NCBI GenBank assembly: GCA_026413225.1
Contig: JAPMTP010000085.1
Span: forward strand, 1 to 64,000
Direction: 5' to 3'
Origin: Otis tarda
Lineage: Eukaryota; Chordata; Aves; Otidiformes; Otididae
DNA length: 64,000 nt
The position numbers and the translations under genes were made by a program. The notes below the pieces were generated by a model, which saw only the letters and a list, made by a program, of their open reading frames with translations, was not told where the DNA came from and searched no databases. This document shows, piece after piece, positions 1-10,621 of the stretch (position 1 is its first letter; every line of letters begins with the position of its first letter).

Positions 1-129
1 GCAATGGTCCAACGTTCGTGATTTTTCGGGATTTTTTTTTCAGGGGGCGCCCACATGCAGCTGGTGGTATACGTCGAAGCCCTGTTCGTCAGGGGAAAGC
101 CCGGAGCCCCAATGTCTGTGGTGCTGTAG

Positions 130-1461
130 GTGCACTGCCAATGGCCGCTGAGGAGCAGCAAGAGCTTGAGTGGCTGGCACTTTTGGTGTGGGAGCAATGG
201 TCCGACGTTCGTGATTTTTCGAGTTTTTTTTTTTCAGGGAGCGCCCCGGTGCAGCTGGTGGTAAATGTCGAAGCCCTGTTCGTCAGGGAAAACCCGGAGC
301 CCCAATGTCTGTGCTGCTATAGGTGCGCTGCCAATGGCCGCTGAGGAGCAGCAAGAGCTTGAGTGGCTGGCACTTTTGGTGTGGGAGCAATCGTCCGACG
401 TTCGTGATTTTTTGTGGTTTTTTTCGGGAGCGCCCACGTGCAGCTGGTGGTAAACGTCAAAGCCCTGTTCGTCATGGAAAGCCTGGAGCCCCAATGTCTG
501 TGCTGCTGTAGGTGCGCTGCCAATGGCCGCTGAGGAGCAGCAAGAGATTGAGTGGCTGGCACTTTTGGTGTGGGAGCAATGGTCCGACGTTCGTGATTTC
601 TCGGAGTTTTTTTTTCATGGGGAGCCAACGTGTTGCTGGTGGTAAATGTCAAAGCCCTGTTCGTCAGGGAAAGCCTGGAGCCCCAATGTCTGTGCTGCTG
701 TAGGTGCGCTGCCAATGGCCGCTGAGGAGCAGCAAGAGCTTGAGTGGCTGGCACTTTTGGTGTGGGAGCAATCGTCCAACGTTCATGATTTTTTGGGTTT
801 TTCAGGGGTGGCCCACTTGCAGCTGGTGGTAAACGTCAAAGCCCTGTTCGTCAGGGAAAGCCCGGAGCCCCAATGTCTGTGCTGCTGTAGGTGCGCTGCC
901 AATGGCCGCTGAGGAGCAGCAAGAGCTTGAGTGCCTGGCACTTTTGGTGTGGGACCAATCGTTCGACGTTCGTGATTTTTCGGGGTTTTTTTCCGGGAGC
1001 GCCCACGTGCAGCTGGTGGTAAACGTGGAAGCCCTGTTCGTCAGGGAAAGCCTGGAGCCTCAATTTCTGTGCTGCTGTACGTGCGCTAGCAATGGCCGCT
1101 GAGGGGCAGCAAGAGCTTGAGTGGCTGGCACTTTTGGTGTGGGAGCAATCGTCCGACGTTCGTGATTTTTCAGGTTTTTTTCAGGGGGCGCCCACGTGCA
1201 GCTGGTGGTAAACATCGAAGCCCTGTTCGTCAGAGAAAGCCCGGAGCCCCAATGTCTGTGGTGCTGTAGGTGCGCTGCCAATGGCCGCTGAGGAGCAGAA
1301 AGAGTTTGAGGGGCTGGCACTTTTGGTGTGGGAGCAATCGTCCGACGTTTGTGATTTTTTGGGGTTTTTTATTCAGGGAGCGCCCACGTGCAGCTGGTGA
1401 TAAATGTCGAAGCCCTGTTCGTCAGGGAAAGCCCGGAGCCCCAATGTCTCTGCTGCTATAG
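130..1461 (+). repeat. Seven-monomer block, copy 1
   Basis: Marker details in order are GAAAACCCGG near 291, the monomer with CATGGGGAGCCAACGTGTTG near 616, CAGGGGTGGCCCACTTGC near 803, the GTGCGCTAGC start at 1081 and the rare GCAGCTGGTGATAAATG near 1390. The same order returns with an offset of 2855 to 2858 bases (15 monomers). After this block the two copies diverge: GTGCGCTGCC here, GTGGACTGCC in copy 2. Confidence 0.85.
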
Positions 1462-2986
1462 GTGCGCTGCCAATGGCCGCTGAGGGGCAGCAAGAGCTTG
1501 AGTGGCTGGCACTTTTGGTGTGGGAGCAATCGTCCGACGTTCGAGATTTTTCGGGTTTTTTTCAGGGGGCACCCAGGTGCAGCTGGTGGTAAACGTCGAA
1601 GCCCTGTTCGTCAGGGAAAGCCCGGAGCCCCAATGTCTGTGCTGCTGTAGGTGCACTGCCAATGGCCGCTGAGGGGCAGCAAGAGCTTGAGTGTGTGGCA
1701 CTTTTCGTGTGGGAGCAATCATCCAAGGTTCGGGATTTTTCGGGGGTTTTTTTCAGGGGGGGCCCTCGTGCAGCTGGTGGTAAACTTCGAAGCCCTGTTC
1801 GTCAGGGAAAGCCCGGAGCCCCAATGTCTGTGCTGCTGTAGGTGCGCTGCCAATGGCTGCTGAGGAGCAGCAAGAGCTTGAGTGGCTGGCACTTCTGGTG
1901 TGGGAGCAATCGTCCGACGTTCGTGATTTTTCGGGGTTTTTTTTCCGAGAGCGCCCACGTGCAGCTGGTGGTAAACGTCGAAGCCCTGTTCGTCAGGGAA
2001 AGCCCGGAGCCCCAATGTCTGTGCTGCTGTAGGTGCGCTGCTAATGGCGGCTGAGGAGCAGCAAGAGCTTGAGTGTCTGGCACTTTTGGTGTGGGAGCAA
2101 TGGTCCGACGTTCGTGATTTTTCGGGGTTTATTTTCAGGGAGCGCCCGGTGCAGCTGGTGGTAAACGTCGAAGCCCTGTTCGTCAGGGAAAGCCCGGAGC
2201 CCCAATGTCTGTGCTGCTGTAGGTGCACTGCCAATGACCGCTGAGGAGCAACAAGAGCTTGAGTGTGTGCCCCTTTGGTGTGGGAGCAATGGTCCAACGT
2301 TCGTGATTTTTCGGGATTTTTTTTTCAGGGGGCGCCCACATGCAGCTGGTGGTATACGTCGAAGCCCTGTTCGTCAGGGAAAGCCCGGAGCCCCAATGTC
2401 TATGCTGCTGTACGTGCGCTGCCAATGGCCGCTGAGGAGCAGCAAGAGCTTGAGTGGCTGGCACTTTTGGTGTGGGAGCAATTGTCCGACGTTCGTGATC
2501 TTTTCGGGGTTTTTTTTCAGGGGGCGCCCAGGTGCAGCTCGTGGTATACGTCGAAGCCCTGTTCGTCAGGGAAAGCCCGGAGCCCCAATGTCTGTGCTGC
2601 TGTAGGTGCACTGCCAATGGCCGCTGAGGGGCAGCAAGAGCTTGAGTGTGTGGCACTTTTCGTGTGGGAGCAATCATCCAAGGTTCGGTATTTTTCGGGG
2701 GTTTTTTTCAGGGGGGCCCTCGTGCAGCTGGTGGTAAACTTCGAAGCCCTGTTCGTCAGGGAAAGCCCGGAGCCCCAATGTCTATGCTGCTGTAGGTGTG
2801 CTGCCAATGGCCGCTGAGGAGCATAAAGAGCTTGAGTGGCTGGCACTTCTGTTGTGGGAGTAATCGTCCGACGTTCGTGATTTTTTGGTGTTTTTTTTTC
2901 AGGGGCGCCCAGGTGCAGCTGGTGGTATACGTCGAAGCCCTGTTCGTCAGGGAAAGCCCGGAGCCCCAATGTCTATGCTGCTCTAG

Positions 2987-4320
2987 GTGCACTGCCAATG
3001 GCCGCTGAGGAGCAGCAAGAGCTTGAGTGGCTGGCACTTTTGGTGTGGGAGCAATGGTCCGACGTTCGTGATTTTTCGAGTTTTTTTTTCAGGAGCGCCC
3101 CGGTGCAGCTGGTGGTAAATGTCGAAGCCCTGTTCGTCAGGGAAAACCCGGAGCCCCAATGTCTGTGCTGCTATAGGTGCGCTGCCAATGGCCGCTGAGG
3201 TGCAGCAAGAGCTTGAGTGGCTGGCACTTTTGGTGTGGGAGCAATCGTCCGACGTTCGTGATTTTTTGTGGTTTTTTTTCGGGGAGCGCCCACGTGCAGC
3301 TGGTGGTAAACGTCAAAGCCCTGTTCGTCATGGAAAGCCTGGAGCCCCAATGTCTGTGCTGCTGTAGGTGCGCTGCCAATGGCCGCTGAGGAGCAGCAAG
3401 AGCTTGAGTGTCTGGCACTTTTGGTGTGGGAGCAATGGTCCGACGTTCGTGATTTCTCGGAGTTTTTTTTCATGGGGAGCCAACGTGTTGCTGGTGGTAA
3501 ATGTCAAAGCCCTGTTCGTCAGGGAAAGCCTGGAGCCCCAATGTCTGTGGTGCTGTAGGTGCGCTGCCAATGGCCGCTGAGGAGCAGCAAGAGCTTGAGT
3601 GGCTGGCACTTTTGGTGTGGGAGCAATCGTCCAACGTTCATGATTTTTTCGGTTTTTTTCAGGGGTGGCCCACTTGCAGCTGGTGGTAAACGTCAAAGCC
3701 CTGTTCGTCAGGGAAAGCCCGGAGCCCCAATGTCTGTGCTGCTGTAGGTGCGCTGCCAATGGCCGCTGAGGAGCAGCAAGAGCTTGAGTGCCTGGCACTT
3801 TTGGTGTGGGAGCAATCGTTCGACGTTCGTGATTTTTCGGGGTTTTTTTTCCGGGAGCGCCCAGGTGCAGCTGGTGGTAAACGTGGAAGCCCTGTTCGTC
3901 AGGGAAAGCCTGGAGCCTCAATTTCTGTGCTGCTGTACGTGCGCTAGCAATGGCCGCTGAGGGGCAGCAAGAGCTTGAGTGGCTGGCACTTTTGGTGTGG
4001 GAGCAATCGTCCGACGTTCGTGATTTTTCAGGTTTTTTTCAGGGGGCGCCCATATGCAGCTGGTGGTAAACATCGAAGCCCTGTTCGTCAGAGAAAGCCC
4101 GGAGCCCCAATGTCTGTGGTGCTGTAGGTGCGCTGCCAATGGCCGCTGAGGGAGAAGCAAGATCTTGAGTGGCTGGCACTTTTGGTGTGGGAGCAATCGT
4201 CCGACGTTTGTGATGTTTTGGGGTTTTTTATTCAGGGAGCGCCCACGTGCAGCTGGTGATAAATGTCGAAGCCCTGTTCGTCAGGGAAAGCCCGGAGCCT
4301 CAATGTCTCTGGTGCGGTAC
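2987..4320 (+). repeat. Seven-monomer block, copy 2
   Basis: Matches 130-1461 monomer for monomer, including GTGCGCTAGC at 3939 and GCTGGTGATAAATG near 4250. Differences are mainly poly-T length and scattered substitutions such as CCCATATGC for CCCACGTGC near 4049. Confidence 0.85.
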
Positions 4321-4701
4321 GTGGACTGCCAATGTCCACTGAGGAGCAGCAAGAGCTTGAGTGGCTGGCACTTTTGGTGTGGGAGTAATGGTCCAACGTT
4401 CGTGATTTTTCAGGGTTATTTTCAGTGGGCGCCCAGGTGCAGCTGGTGGTAAACGTCGAAGCCCTGTTCGTCATGGAAAGCCTGGAGCTCCCAATGTCTG
4501 TGCTGCTGTAGGTGCGCTGCCAATGGCCGCTGAGGAGCAGCAAGAGATTGAGTGGCTGGCCCTTTTGGTGTGGGAGCAATGGTCCGACGTTCGTGACTTC
4601 TCGGGGTTTTTTTCAGGGGGCGCCCACGTGCAGCTGGTGGTAAACTTTTAAGCCCTGTTCGTCAGGGAAAGCCTGGAGCCCCAATGTCTATGCTGCTATA
4701 G

Positions 4702-4898
4702 GTGCGCTGCCAATGGCCGCTGAGGAGCAGCAAGAGCTTGAGAGTGGCTGGCACTTTTGGTGTGGGAGCAATCGTCCGACGTTCTCGTGATTTTTTGTGG
4801 TTTTTTTTTTCGGGGAGCGCCCACGTGCATCTGGTGGTAAACGTCGAAGCCCTGTTCGTCATGGAAAGCCTGGAGCCCCAATGTCTGTGCTGCTGTAG
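4702..4898 (+). repeat. Longest monomer noticed (197 bases)
   Basis: Small insertions outside the poly-T run make this unit long: GCTTGAGAGTGG has an extra AG, and GACGTTCTCGTG has an extra CT, in addition to a ten-T run. Elsewhere I saw length changes almost only in the T run. Confidence 0.75.
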
Positions 4899-7378
4899 GT
4901 GCGCTGCCAATGGCCGCTGAGGAGCAGCAAGAGCTTGAGTGGCTGGCACTTTTGGAGTGGGAGCATTCGTCCGACGTTCGTGATTATTCGGGGTTGCTTT
5001 TCAGTGGGCGCCGACGTGTAGACGGTGGTAAATGTCGAAGCCCTGTTCGTCAGGGAAAGTCCGGAGCCCCAATGTCTCTGCTGCTATAGGTGCACTGCCA
5101 ATGGCCGCTGAGGGGCAGCAAGAGCTTGAGTGTGTGGCACTTTTCGTGTGGGAGCAATCATCCAAGGTTCGGGATTTTTCGGGGGTTTTTTTCAGGGGGG
5201 GCCCTCATGCAGCTGGTGGTAAACTTCGAAGCCCTGTTCGTCAGGGAAAGCCCGGAGCCCCAATGTCTATGCTGCTGTAGGTGCGCTGCCAATGGCCGCT
5301 GAGGAGCAGCAAGAGCTTGAGTGGCTGGCACTTCTGTTGTGGGAGTAATCGTCCGACGTTCGTGATTTTTTGGTGTTTTTTTTCAGGGGGCGCCCAGGTG
5401 CAGCTGGTGGTATACGTCGAAGCCCTGTTTGTCAGGGAAATACCGGAGCCCCAATGTCTGTGGTGCGGTAGGTGGACAGTCAATGGCCGCTGAGGGGCAG
5501 CAAGAGCTTGAGTGGCTGGCACTTTTCGTCTGGGAGCAATCATCCAAGGTTCGGGATTTTTCGGGGGTTTTTTTCAGGGAGCGCCCCGGTACAGCTGGTG
5601 GTATACGTCGAAGCCCTATTCGTCAGGGAAATACCGGAGCCCCAATGTTTGTGGTGCGGTAGGTGTACTGCCAATGGCCGCTGAGGAGCAGCAAGAGCTT
5701 GAGTGGCTGGCACTTTTGGTGTGAGAGCAATGGTCCGACGTTCGTGATTTTTTCGAGTTTTTTTTTCAGGGAGCGCCCAGGTGCAGCTGGTGGTATACGT
5801 TGAAGCCCTGTTCGTCAGGGAAAGGCCTGAGCCCCAATGTCTGTGCTGCGGTAGGTGCACTGCCAATGGCCGCTGAGGAGCAGCAAGAGCTTGAGTAGCT
5901 GGCACTTTTGGTGTGGGAGCAATCGTCCGACGTTCGTGATTTTTCGAGTTTTTTTTTCAGTGAGCTCCAACGTGCAGCTGGTGGTGAACGTCGAAGCCCT
6001 GTTCGTCAGGGGATAGCCCGGATCCCCAAAGTCTGTGCTGCTGTAGGTGCGCTGCCAGTGACCGCTGAGGAGCAGCAAGAGCTTGAGTGGCTGGCACTTT
6101 TGGTGTGGAGCAATGGTCCGACGTTCGTGATTCTTCAGGGTTATTTTCAGGAGACGCCCTGGTGCAGCTGGTGGTAAACATCGAAGCCCTGTTTGTCAGG
6201 GAAAGCCCGGAGCCCCAATGTCTCTGCTGCTGTAGGTGCGCTGCCAACGGCCGCTGAGGAGCAGCAAGAGCTTGAGTGGCTGGCACTTTTGGTGTGGGAG
6301 CAATCGTCCGACGTTCGTGATTTCTCGGGGTTTTTTTTCAGGGCTCGCCCACGTGTTGCTGGTGGTAAACGACGGAGCCCTGTTCGTCAGGGAAAGCCCG
6401 GAGCCCCAATGTCTGTGCTGCTGTAGGTGCGCTACCAATGGCCGCTGAGGAGCAGCAAGAGCTTGAGTGGCTGGCACTTTTGGTGTGGGAGCAATCGTCT
6501 GACGTTTGGAATTTTTTGGGGTTTTTTTTCAGGGAGCGCCCTGGTGCAGCTGGTGGTAAACATCGAAGCCCTGTTCGTGAGGGAAAGCCCGGAGCCCCAA
6601 TGTCTGTGCTGCTGTAGGTGCGCTGCCAGTGACCGTTGAGGAGCAGCAAGAGCTTGAGTGGCTGGCACTTTTGGTGTGGAGCAATCGTCCGACGTTCGAG
6701 ATTCTTCAGGGTTATTTTCAGGGGACGCCCTGGTGCAGCTGGTGGTAAAAGTCGAAGCCCTGTTCGTCATGGAGAGCCTGGAGCCCCAATGTCTGTGCTG
6801 CTGTAGGTGCACTGCCAATGGCCGCTGAGGGGCAGCAAGAGCTTGAGTGTGTGGCACTTTTCGTGTGGGAGCAATCATCCAAGGTTCGGGATTTTTCGGG
6901 GTTTTTTTCAGGGGGCTCCCTCGTGCAGCTGGTGGTAAACTTCGAAGCCCTGTTCGTCAGGGAAAGCCCGGAGCCCCAATGTCTGTGCTGCTGTAGGTGC
7001 ACTGCCAATGGCCGCTGAGGAGCAGCAAGAGCTTGAGTGGCTGGCACTTCTGTTGTGGGAGTAATCGTCCGACGTTTGTGATTTTTTGGGGTTCATTTTC
7101 AGGGGGTGCCCACGTGCAGCTGGTGGTAAACGTCGAAGCCCTGTTCGTCAGAGTAAGCCCGGAGCCCCAATGTCTGTGCTGCTGTAGGTGCGCTGCCAAT
7201 GGCCGCTGAGGAGCAGCAAGATCTTGAGTGGCTGGCACTTTTGGTGTGGGAGCAATCGTCTGACGTTCGTGATTTTTTGGGGTTTTTTTTCAGTGAGCGC
7301 CCAGGTGCATCTGGTGGTAAACGTCGAAGCCCTGTTCGTCAGGGAAAGCCCGGAGCCCCAATGTCTGTGCTGCTGTAG

Positions 7379-8333
7379 GTGCACTGCCAATGACCGCTGA
7401 GGAGCAGCAAGAGCTTGAGTGGCTGGCACTTTTGGTGTGAGAGCAATGGTCCGACGTTCGTGATTTTTCGAGTTTTTTTTTTACTGAGTGCCCCGGTGCA
7501 GCTGGTGGTAAATGTCGAAGCCCTGTTCGTAAGGGAAAACCCGGAGCCCCAATGTCTGTGCTGCTATAGGTGTGCTGCCAATGGCCGCTGAGGAGCAGCA
7601 AGAGCTTGAGTGGCTGGCACTTTTGGTGTGGGAGCAATCGTCCGATGTTCGTGATTTTTTGTGGTTTTTTTCGGGGAGCGCCCACGTGCAGCTGGTGGTA
7701 AACGTCAAAGTCCTGTTCCTCATGGAAAGCCTGGAGCCCCAATGTCTGTGCTGCTGTAGGTGCGCTGCCAATGGCCGCTGAGGAGCAGCAAGAGATTGAG
7801 TGGCTGGCACTTTTGGTGTGGGAGCAATGGTCCGACGTTCGTGTTTTCTCGGAGTTTTTTTTCATGGGGAGCCAACGTGTTGCTGGTGGTAAATGTCAAA
7901 GCCCTGTTCGTCAGGGAAAGCCCGGAGCCCCAATGTCTGTGGTGCTGTAGGTGCGCTGCCAATGGCCGCTGAGGAGCAGCAAGAGCTTGAGTGGCTGGCA
8001 CTTTTGGTGTGGGAGCAATCGTCCGACGTTTGTGATTTTTTGGGGTTTTTTATTCAGGGAGCGCCCACGTGCAGCTGGTGATAAATGTCAAAGCCCTGTT
8101 CGTCAGGGAAAGCCCGGAGCCTCAATGTCTCTGGTGCGGTACGTGGACTGCCATTGGCCACTGAGGAGCAGCAAGAGCTTGGAGTGGCTGGCACTTTTGG
8201 TGTGGGAGTAATGGTCCAATGTTCGTGATTTTTCAGGGTTATTTTCAGTGGGCGCCCAGGTGCAGCTGGTGGTAAACGTCGAAGCCCTGTTCGTCATGGA
8301 AAGCCTGGAGCCCCAATGTCTGTGCTGCTGTAG
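7379..8333 (+). repeat. Seven-monomer block, copy 3, missing three monomers
   Basis: Starts with the same GTGAGAGCAATGG/GAAAAC monomer, then the CATGGGGAGCC monomer at 7760 passes directly to the GTGATAAATG monomer at 7951. The monomers corresponding to 3559, 3748 and 3939 are absent. The following GTGGACTGCC monomer at 8143 matches the one at 4321, so this copy derives from the lineage of copy 2 rather than copy 1. Confidence 0.8.
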
Positions 8334-9479
8334 GTGCGCTGCCAATGGCCGCTGAGGAGCAGCAAGAGCTTGAGTGGCTGGCACTTTTGGTGTGGGAGCA
8401 ATGGTCCGACGTTCGTGATTTCTCGGGGTTTTTTTTCAGGGGCGCCCACGTGCAGCTGGTGGTAAACGTTTAAGCCCTGTTCGTCAGGGAAAGCCCGGAG
8501 CCCCAATGTCTGTGCTGCTGTACGTGCGCTGCCAATGGCCGCTGAGGAGCAAAAAGAGCTTGAGTGGCTGGCACTTTTGGTGTGGGAGCAATCGTCCGAC
8601 GTTCGTGATCTTTCGGGGTTTTTTTCACGGGGCGCCCAGGTGCAGCTGGTGGTAAACGTCGAAGCCCTGTTCGTTAGGGAAAGCCCGGAGCCCCAATGTC
8701 TGTGCTGCTGTAGGTGCACTGCCAGTGGCCGCTGAGGAGCAGCAAGAGCTTGAGTGGCTGGCACTTTTGGTGTGGGGAGCAATCGTCCGACGTTCGTGAA
8801 CTTTCGGGGTTTTTTTTTCAGGGGGCGCCCACATGCAGCTCGTGGTATACGTCGAAGCCCTGTTCGTCAGGGAAATACCGGAGCCCCAATGTCTGTGGTG
8901 CGGTAGGTGGACAGCCAATGGCCGCTGAGGGGCAGCAAGAGCTTGAGTGGCTGGCACTTTTCGTGTGGGAGCAATCATCCAAGGTTCGGGATTTTTCGGG
9001 GGTTTTTTTCAGGGAGCGCCCCGGTGCAGCTGGTGGTATACGTCGAAGCCCTATTCGTCAGGGAAATACCGGAGCCCCAATGTTTGTAGTGCGGTAGGTG
9101 CACTGCCAATGTCCGCTGAGGAGCAGCAAGAGCTTGAGTGGCTGGCACTTTTGGTGTGGGAGCAATCGTCCGACGTTTGTGATTTTTCGGGGTTTTTTTC
9201 AGTGAGCTCCATGTTGCAGCTGGTGGTATACGTCGAAGCCCTGTTCATCAGGGGAAACCCCGGAGCCCTAATGTCTGTGCTGCGGAAGGTGCGCTGCCAA
9301 TGGCCGCTGAGGAGCAGCAAGAGCTTGAGTGGCTGGCACTTCTGGTGTGAGAGCAATGGTCCGACGTTCGTGATTTTTCGAGTTTTTTTTTCAGTGAGCT
9401 CCAATGTGCAGCTCGTGGTATACGTCGAAGCCCTGTTCGTCAGGGAAAGCCTGGAGCCCCAATGTCTGTGCTGCTGTAG
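8334..9479 (+). repeat. Six-monomer tandem duplication, first copy
   Basis: Monomers start at 8334, 8524, 8714, 8907, 9098 and 9289. Private markers are AACGTTTAAGCCC near 8466, GAGCAAAAAGAGC near 8546, TTCACGGGGCGCC near 8623, GCCAGTGGCCGC near 8722 and GTGCGGAAGG near 9282. All recur about 1142 to 1147 bases downstream. Confidence 0.9.
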
Positions 9480-10621
9480 GTGCGCTGCCAATGTCCGCTG
9501 AGGAGCAGCAAGAGCTTGAGTGGCTGGCACTTTTGGTGTGGGAGCAATGGTCCGACGTTCGTGATTTCTCGGGGTTTTTTTTCAGGGGGCGCCCACGTGC
9601 AGCTGGTGGTAAACGTTTAAGCCCTGTTCGTCAGGGAAAGCCCGGAGCCCCAATGTCTGTGCTGCTGTACGTGCGCTGCCAATGGCCGCTGAGGAGCAAA
9701 AAGAGCTTGAGTGGCTGGCACTTTTGGTGTGGGAGCAATCGTCCGACGTTCGTGATCTTTCGGGTTTTTTTCACGGGGCGCCCAGGTGCAGCTGGTGGTA
9801 AACGTCGAAGCCCTGTTCGTTAGGGAAAGCCCGGAGCCCCAATGTCTGTGCTGCTGTAGGTGCACTGCCAGTGGCCGCTGAGGAGCAGCAAGAGCTTGAG
9901 TGGCTGGCACTTTTGGTGTGGGAGCAATCGTCCGACGTTCGTGAACTTTCGGGGTTTTTTTTCAGGGGGCGCCCACATGCAGCTCGTGGTATACGTCGAA
10001 GCCCTGTTCGTCAGGGAAATACCGGAGCCCCAATGTCTGTGGTGCGGTAGGTGGACAGCCAATGGCCGCTGAGGGGCAGCAAGAGCTTGAGTGGCTGGCA
10101 CTTTTCGTGTGGGAGCAATCATCCAAGGTTCGGGATTTTTCGGGGGTTTTTTTCAGGGAGCGCCCCGGTGCAGCTGGTGGTATACGTCGAAGCCCTATTC
10201 GTCAGGGAAATACCGGAGCCCCAATGTTTGTAGTGCGGTAGGTGCACTGCCAATGTCCGCTGAGGAGCAGCAAGAGCTTGAGTGGCTGGCACTTTTGGTG
10301 TGGGAGCAATCGTCCGACGTTTGTGATTTTTCGGGGTTTTTTCAGTGAGCTCCATGTTGCAGCTGGTGGTATACGTCGAAGCCCTGTTCATCAGGGAAAC
10401 CCCGGAGCCCTAATGTCTGTGCTGCGGAAGGTGCGCTGCCAATGGCCGCTGAGGAGCAGCAAGAGCTTGAGTGGCTGGCACTTCTGGTGTGAGAGCAATG
10501 GTCCGACGTTCGTGATTTTTCGAGTTTTTTTTTCAGTGAGCTCCAATGTGCAGCTCGTGGTATACGTCGAAGCCCTGTTCGTCAGGGAAAGGCCGGAGCC
10601 CCAATGTCTGTGCTGCTGTAG
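9480..10621 (+). repeat. Six-monomer tandem duplication, second copy
   Basis: Directly adjoins the first copy with no intervening sequence. It carries every private marker of 8334-9479 with few differences, mostly T-run lengths, plus AGGGGAAACCCC against AGGGAAACCCC near 9250 and 10392. The high similarity suggests a recent event. The next monomer, at 10622, has the shortened GTGTGGAGC and is unrelated to the unit. Confidence 0.9.

Larger units (their letters stand above)
1..8333 (+). repeat. Domain 1, first part: monomers with recurring seven-unit block
   Basis: About 43 monomers. The opening 129 bases match the sequence from about 2287 (GGGA followed by a long T run, then GCCCACATGCAGC), so the window begins inside a repeated unit. 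Monomers marked GTGTGTGGCAC and CAAGGTTCGGGA occur at 1651, 2606, 5090 and 6807, with a variant at 5472. The shortened GTGTGGAGCAAT monomer occurs near 6108 and 6675. Nothing in this stretch is unique sequence or coding. Confidence 0.85.
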
